Origin: Clostridiaceae bacterium
GTDB taxonomy: Bacteria > Bacillota > Clostridia > Oscillospirales > Acutalibacteraceae
NCBI GenBank assembly: GCA_904501875.1
Contig: CAJGCQ010000052.1
Coordinates: forward strand, 1 to 7,903
Direction: 5' to 3'
DNA: 7,903 bases
Under the pieces are notes generated by a model, which searched no databases, was not told where the DNA came from, and was given only the letters and a program-made list of their open reading frames with translations. Shown one piece after another: positions 5,898-7,903 of this stretch; position 1 is the first letter of the stretch; every line of letters starts with the position of its first letter. Both the position numbers and the translations under genes were made by a program.

Positions 5898-6263
5898 AGT
5901 TTTATCTCCCGGTTTAAATATCAGAGACATCAAATACCCTGACACTACTGCGGCGGCTATACCTGCCGAGGTTGCGGTGAGCCCGCCCGATAAAACACCC
6001 ATAAAGCCGTATTCCGTAACCGCTTCTTTAACCCCCGTTGCAAGGCTATAGCCAAAACCCGTTAAGGGAACGGTAGCCCCCGCCTCTGCAAACTTTACAA
6101 TGGGCTCATAAACCCCGATTGCGGTTAAAATAACCCCTGCAACAACATAGGAAACCAGTATCCTCGCAGGGGTAAGCTTTGTGTAGTCAATTAAAATCTG
6201 ACCGATAAGGCAAATGAATCCGCCCACCAAAAAGGCGTAAAGACAGTCTAAAAAAATTTCCAT
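5895..6263 (-). CDS. spoVAE: Stage V sporulation protein SpoVAE (SpoVAEb-type)
   Basis: Small integral membrane protein of the SpoVAC/SpoVAEb family, part of the SpoVA machinery that moves calcium-dipicolinate into the forespore and releases it at germination. The 122-residue protein has several hydrophobic stretches (about 7-24, 33-52, 66-78 amphipathic, 86-116) and family-typical segments: GQILID (21-26), LTPARILV (30-37), GATVPLTGFGYSLA (62-75) and the GGLTATSAGI turn (93-102). The length fits SpoVAEb. The ATG at 6263 has GAGG 8 nt upstream. It stands alone: spoVAC and spoVAD, usually adjacent, are not in the window. The gap to the PH gene upstream is 85 bp with no clear terminator, and a terminator follows. 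I could not identify a convincing sigma-G or sigma-F promoter in that gap. Confidence 0.92.
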   Translation of the reverse strand: MEIFLDCLYAFLVGGFICLIGQILIDYTKLTPARILVSYVVAGVILTAIGVYEPIVKFAEAGATVPLTGFGYSLATGVKEAVTEYGFMGVLSGGLTATSAGIAAAVVSGYLMSLIFKPGDKT

Positions 6264-6298
6264 ACGAAAAACCTCACTAAGCTTTGCTTGTCAACCTA

Positions 6299-6314
6299 TG
6301 TTTCACGTGAAACA
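6299..6314. promoter_or_regulatory. parS site 2 (ParB binding site) upstream of spoVAE
   Basis: TGTTTCACGTGAAACA, identical to site 1 over 16 bp and palindromic over 18 bp (6298-6315). It lies in the gap between the PH-domain membrane gene and spoVAE, exactly 540 bp from site 1. Read in one frame, the sequence gives a spurious MFHVKH start on the plus strand, which is a known source of false gene calls. Confidence 0.97.
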
Positions 6315-6348
6315 TTATTTTAATATAGTGTTTTCCGTAATTGCGAAA

Positions 6349-7779
6349 TTATACCTCTACGCCGTAACATTCGGCAATACTTTTTTTAACCTCGTCATAA
6401 TTCAAGTGCCTGACCTTAATGCTGTCCGCACTTTCGGAGCAAACAGTAACCACAACCTTGCAGGTTTTGCGGGGGACATCGGGAATGTTGCGGATAAGCT
6501 TTATCTGCCCTACATTTTCCCTCGGGCAGTAGAGCTCGCAGGTGTAGAAGCCCTTTACGGTCTGGGCAAAAACATTTTTGCCCATTTTAAGCTTTCCGAA
6601 GCGAAACTCAAAAACGCAAAGATAGGCATAGTACATTATTATACAGCAGGCCACAACCGTTAAAAACAGAATGAGCCGACCAAAGCTTTTTAAAATCAGC
6701 GACAAAAGGGCGGAAAGCACTATTGCGGCGATAAAACAGAGGGTTGGCCAAAAAAGAAAGCGTCTTTTTGTCCTGTTGTCCCGATTTGCATGGAGAAGCT
6801 TGCCGTCGGGCGCTAAAAAGGGGAAATACATTGAAAACTGGCGTTTAATCTCTCCCCGTCTGCCCGAGGGAACTATAACCGCCCTCTCGCTTTTAGAATT
6901 GCCGTAGCCCCCCACGCTTACCTTCATAGCGTACCGCTTGAAAAGCCGCATAAGGGGGGTTTGGTCTATAATTACATCCTTTACCGATTTCTTTTTAAAG
7001 GAGGTACGGCTTCTTATAAAAAAGCCCGAGCGCACCTCTAAATTATCCTCCCCGAGGAAAAGCTTGAAGTTGATGTATTTAAAAAGGGAATAAAAAAACG
7101 AAACCCCGTAAGCAAGCAGGAAAATCAGGGTGATAGTGTTTACTATGGGCGGAAAATAAGTTTGAACCTTAGAGGAAACATTGTTTATCTCGTTAAAAAG
7201 CATTTTATCAAATGCGAGCCCCAAAAGCTTTCCCGCCTTATTGATTATGGGAACGCCGATAATCATTCCCGTTACCGCCGAGGAGGTGGTGGCAGCCATA
7301 ACCGCAACCTTAAAAACCGAAAATTTAACCGCCGTAGGCTTCTTATCCCCAAATAAACGGCGGGAAACCTCTTTACTGTCGCCGAGACTTAACTTAAATT
7401 CAAAATCCGCCGAACCCTTAGGCCCCGCCTCGGTATTAATTCGGTAGGTTACCGCCTTAAAGACCGCATCAATCGGGTTTTGCTCGGTCTGCACCGAGGA
7501 AAGCTTGGAAATGCTTATTACCGATTTTGTTCTCATTATAATGCCCTTTTTGATTGTAACCGTGTTTTTCCCGCAAATAAGCCTGAAGGAGGCACAGCGG
7601 AGTGCCGCAAGGACGGTTATAGCCGCAAAGGCGATAAGCTCTAAGGTTAAAACGCCAGTAATCTCGCCCTTAATAAAATACTGTAATACACCCTTAATTA
7701 AAGGAAAAATCAGCACAAAGAGAAAGGGCTTTACAAGCCGTATAATCATAAGAGGGTGTGCACGAAACTCTCTCTTCAA
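6349..7779 (-). CDS. Bacterial PH-domain (bPH2, YdbT-type) polytopic membrane protein
   Basis: A 476-residue membrane protein of the DUF304/bPH2 family (Bacillus YdbT-like), whose biochemical role is not established; in B. subtilis ydbS-ydbT relatives have been linked to resistance to some antimicrobial peptides. About six membrane helices come in pairs (12-36 and 43-62; 154-180 and 208-232; 341-362 and 368-388), each pair followed by a soluble beta-rich segment (about 63-145, 238-315, 390-465) with the PH-like pattern of a basic strand such as IKKGIIMRTKSV or VRSGFFIRSRTSF and a following VxxIxxxQ/xPL helix-turn. The start is a TTG with AGGAGG 7 nt upstream; it overlaps the preceding gene by the TTGA tetranucleotide, so the two are translationally coupled and probably form one complex. 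The family is recognised by layout; the function is unknown. Confidence 0.8.
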   Translation of the reverse strand: MKREFRAHPLMIIRLVKPFLFVLIFPLIKGVLQYFIKGEITGVLTLELIAFAAITVLAALRCASFRLICGKNTVTIKKGIIMRTKSVISISKLSSVQTEQNPIDAVFKAVTYRINTEAGPKGSADFEFKLSLGDSKEVSRRLFGDKKPTAVKFSVFKVAVMAATTSSAVTGMIIGVPIINKAGKLLGLAFDKMLFNEINNVSSKVQTYFPPIVNTITLIFLLAYGVSFFYSLFKYINFKLFLGEDNLEVRSGFFIRSRTSFKKKSVKDVIIDQTPLMRLFKRYAMKVSVGGYGNSKSERAVIVPSGRRGEIKRQFSMYFPFLAPDGKLLHANRDNRTKRRFLFWPTLCFIAAIVLSALLSLILKSFGRLILFLTVVACCIIMYYAYLCVFEFRFGKLKMGKNVFAQTVKGFYTCELYCPRENVGQIKLIRNIPDVPRKTCKVVVTVCSESADSIKVRHLNYDEVKKSIAECYGVEV

Positions 7780-7903
7780 GCCTCCCCCTCCTTTGCAAGA
7801 AAGTCAATAAAATAATCCACATCCTTTACATTCAGCTCTGGTATTATAATGCTGCTCCTCGCCGCCTTCAGGGTGAGCGCCGCAAGCCCCATCCTTTTTG
7901 CAA
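7776..7903 (-). CDS. C-terminal end of a small PH-domain (YdbS-type) protein, partial
   Basis: The last 41 codons of a gene that enters from beyond the right edge, ending in TGA. The visible tail reads AKRMGLAALTLKAARSS followed by IIIPELNVKDVDYFIDFLAK and EGEA. The pattern of an alpha-beta end with a PELNVxDVxxxxDFL motif is what the C-terminus of bPH2 (YdbS-like) proteins looks like, and YdbS-type genes normally precede YdbT-type ones. It overlaps the next gene by 4 nt (TTGA), and its last codons contain that gene's AGGAGG. The identity rests on the tail and on the neighbour, so it is moderately sure. Confidence 0.65.
   Translation of the reverse strand, partial: AKRMGLAALTLKAARSSIIIPELNVKDVDYFIDFLAKEGEA

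Noticed and set aside
6298..6663. Plus-strand frame beginning MFHVKH
   Set aside because: It starts inside a parS site and runs antisense through the well-supported PH-domain gene with no ribosome binding site. It is a spurious frame.
1..7903. CRISPR array, insertion sequence, prophage or toxin-antitoxin system
   Set aside because: No regularly spaced direct repeats, transposase or integrase, phage genes or small paired toxin-antitoxin frames were found on either strand.

Overview
The window is ordinary-looking chromosomal DNA from a spore-forming Firmicute, most likely a member of the Clostridia. The evidence is a spoVAE gene (spore core transport), a chromosomal parA-parB pair with perfect Bacillus/Clostridium-type parS sites, strong AGGAGG-type ribosome binding sites, TTG and GTG starts, and sigma-A-type promoters. 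All seven protein-coding genes I accept lie on the minus strand, so transcription runs from the right edge to the left edge.

Right to left: (i) the C-terminal end of a small protein that looks like a YdbS-type bacterial PH-domain protein (7776-7903) overlaps by 4 nt a 476-residue polytopic PH-domain membrane protein of YdbT type (6349-7779). (ii) A short intergenic region carries a perfect parS site (6299-6314) and is followed by a lone spoVAE (5895-6263), which ends at a strong hairpin terminator (5835-5870). (iii) A near-consensus promoter (5796-5824) and a second perfect parS (5759-5774) precede the parA-parB operon (4107-5733). The chosen parA start is a GTG at 5733, not the upstream TTG. 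(iv) A ten-helix DMT/EamA transporter (3098-4006) and a D-Ala-D-Ala carboxypeptidase (peptidase S11, 1920-3026) follow. The carboxypeptidase has Ala in place of the Asn of its SxN motif. (v) A 334-base non-coding stretch (1586-1919) holds short repeats, a candidate terminator, and a rightward promoter followed about 90 nt later by a hairpin with a U-tract, which together look like a small RNA gene. (vi) rlmD, a 23S rRNA m5U methyltransferase, occupies 212-1585. (vii) The left 211 bases are non-coding and unusually rich in inverted repeats; they look like a dispersed structured repeat element that abuts the rlmD stop codon.

Functionally, the core of the window is a chromosome segregation locus: ParB loads on the two parS sites and ParA drives the segregation of the origin region, so the window is probably near oriC. 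The parS between the parA promoter and its ribosome binding site makes autoregulation plausible. The carboxypeptidase acts on the cell wall, SpoVAE in dipicolinic acid movement during sporulation or germination, and RlmD on ribosome maturation; these are neighbours rather than one pathway. I found no new defence or mobile system. The items most worth a second look are the candidate small RNA, the structured element at the left edge, the paired parS sites around an orphan spoVAE, and the variant active-site motif of the carboxypeptidase.
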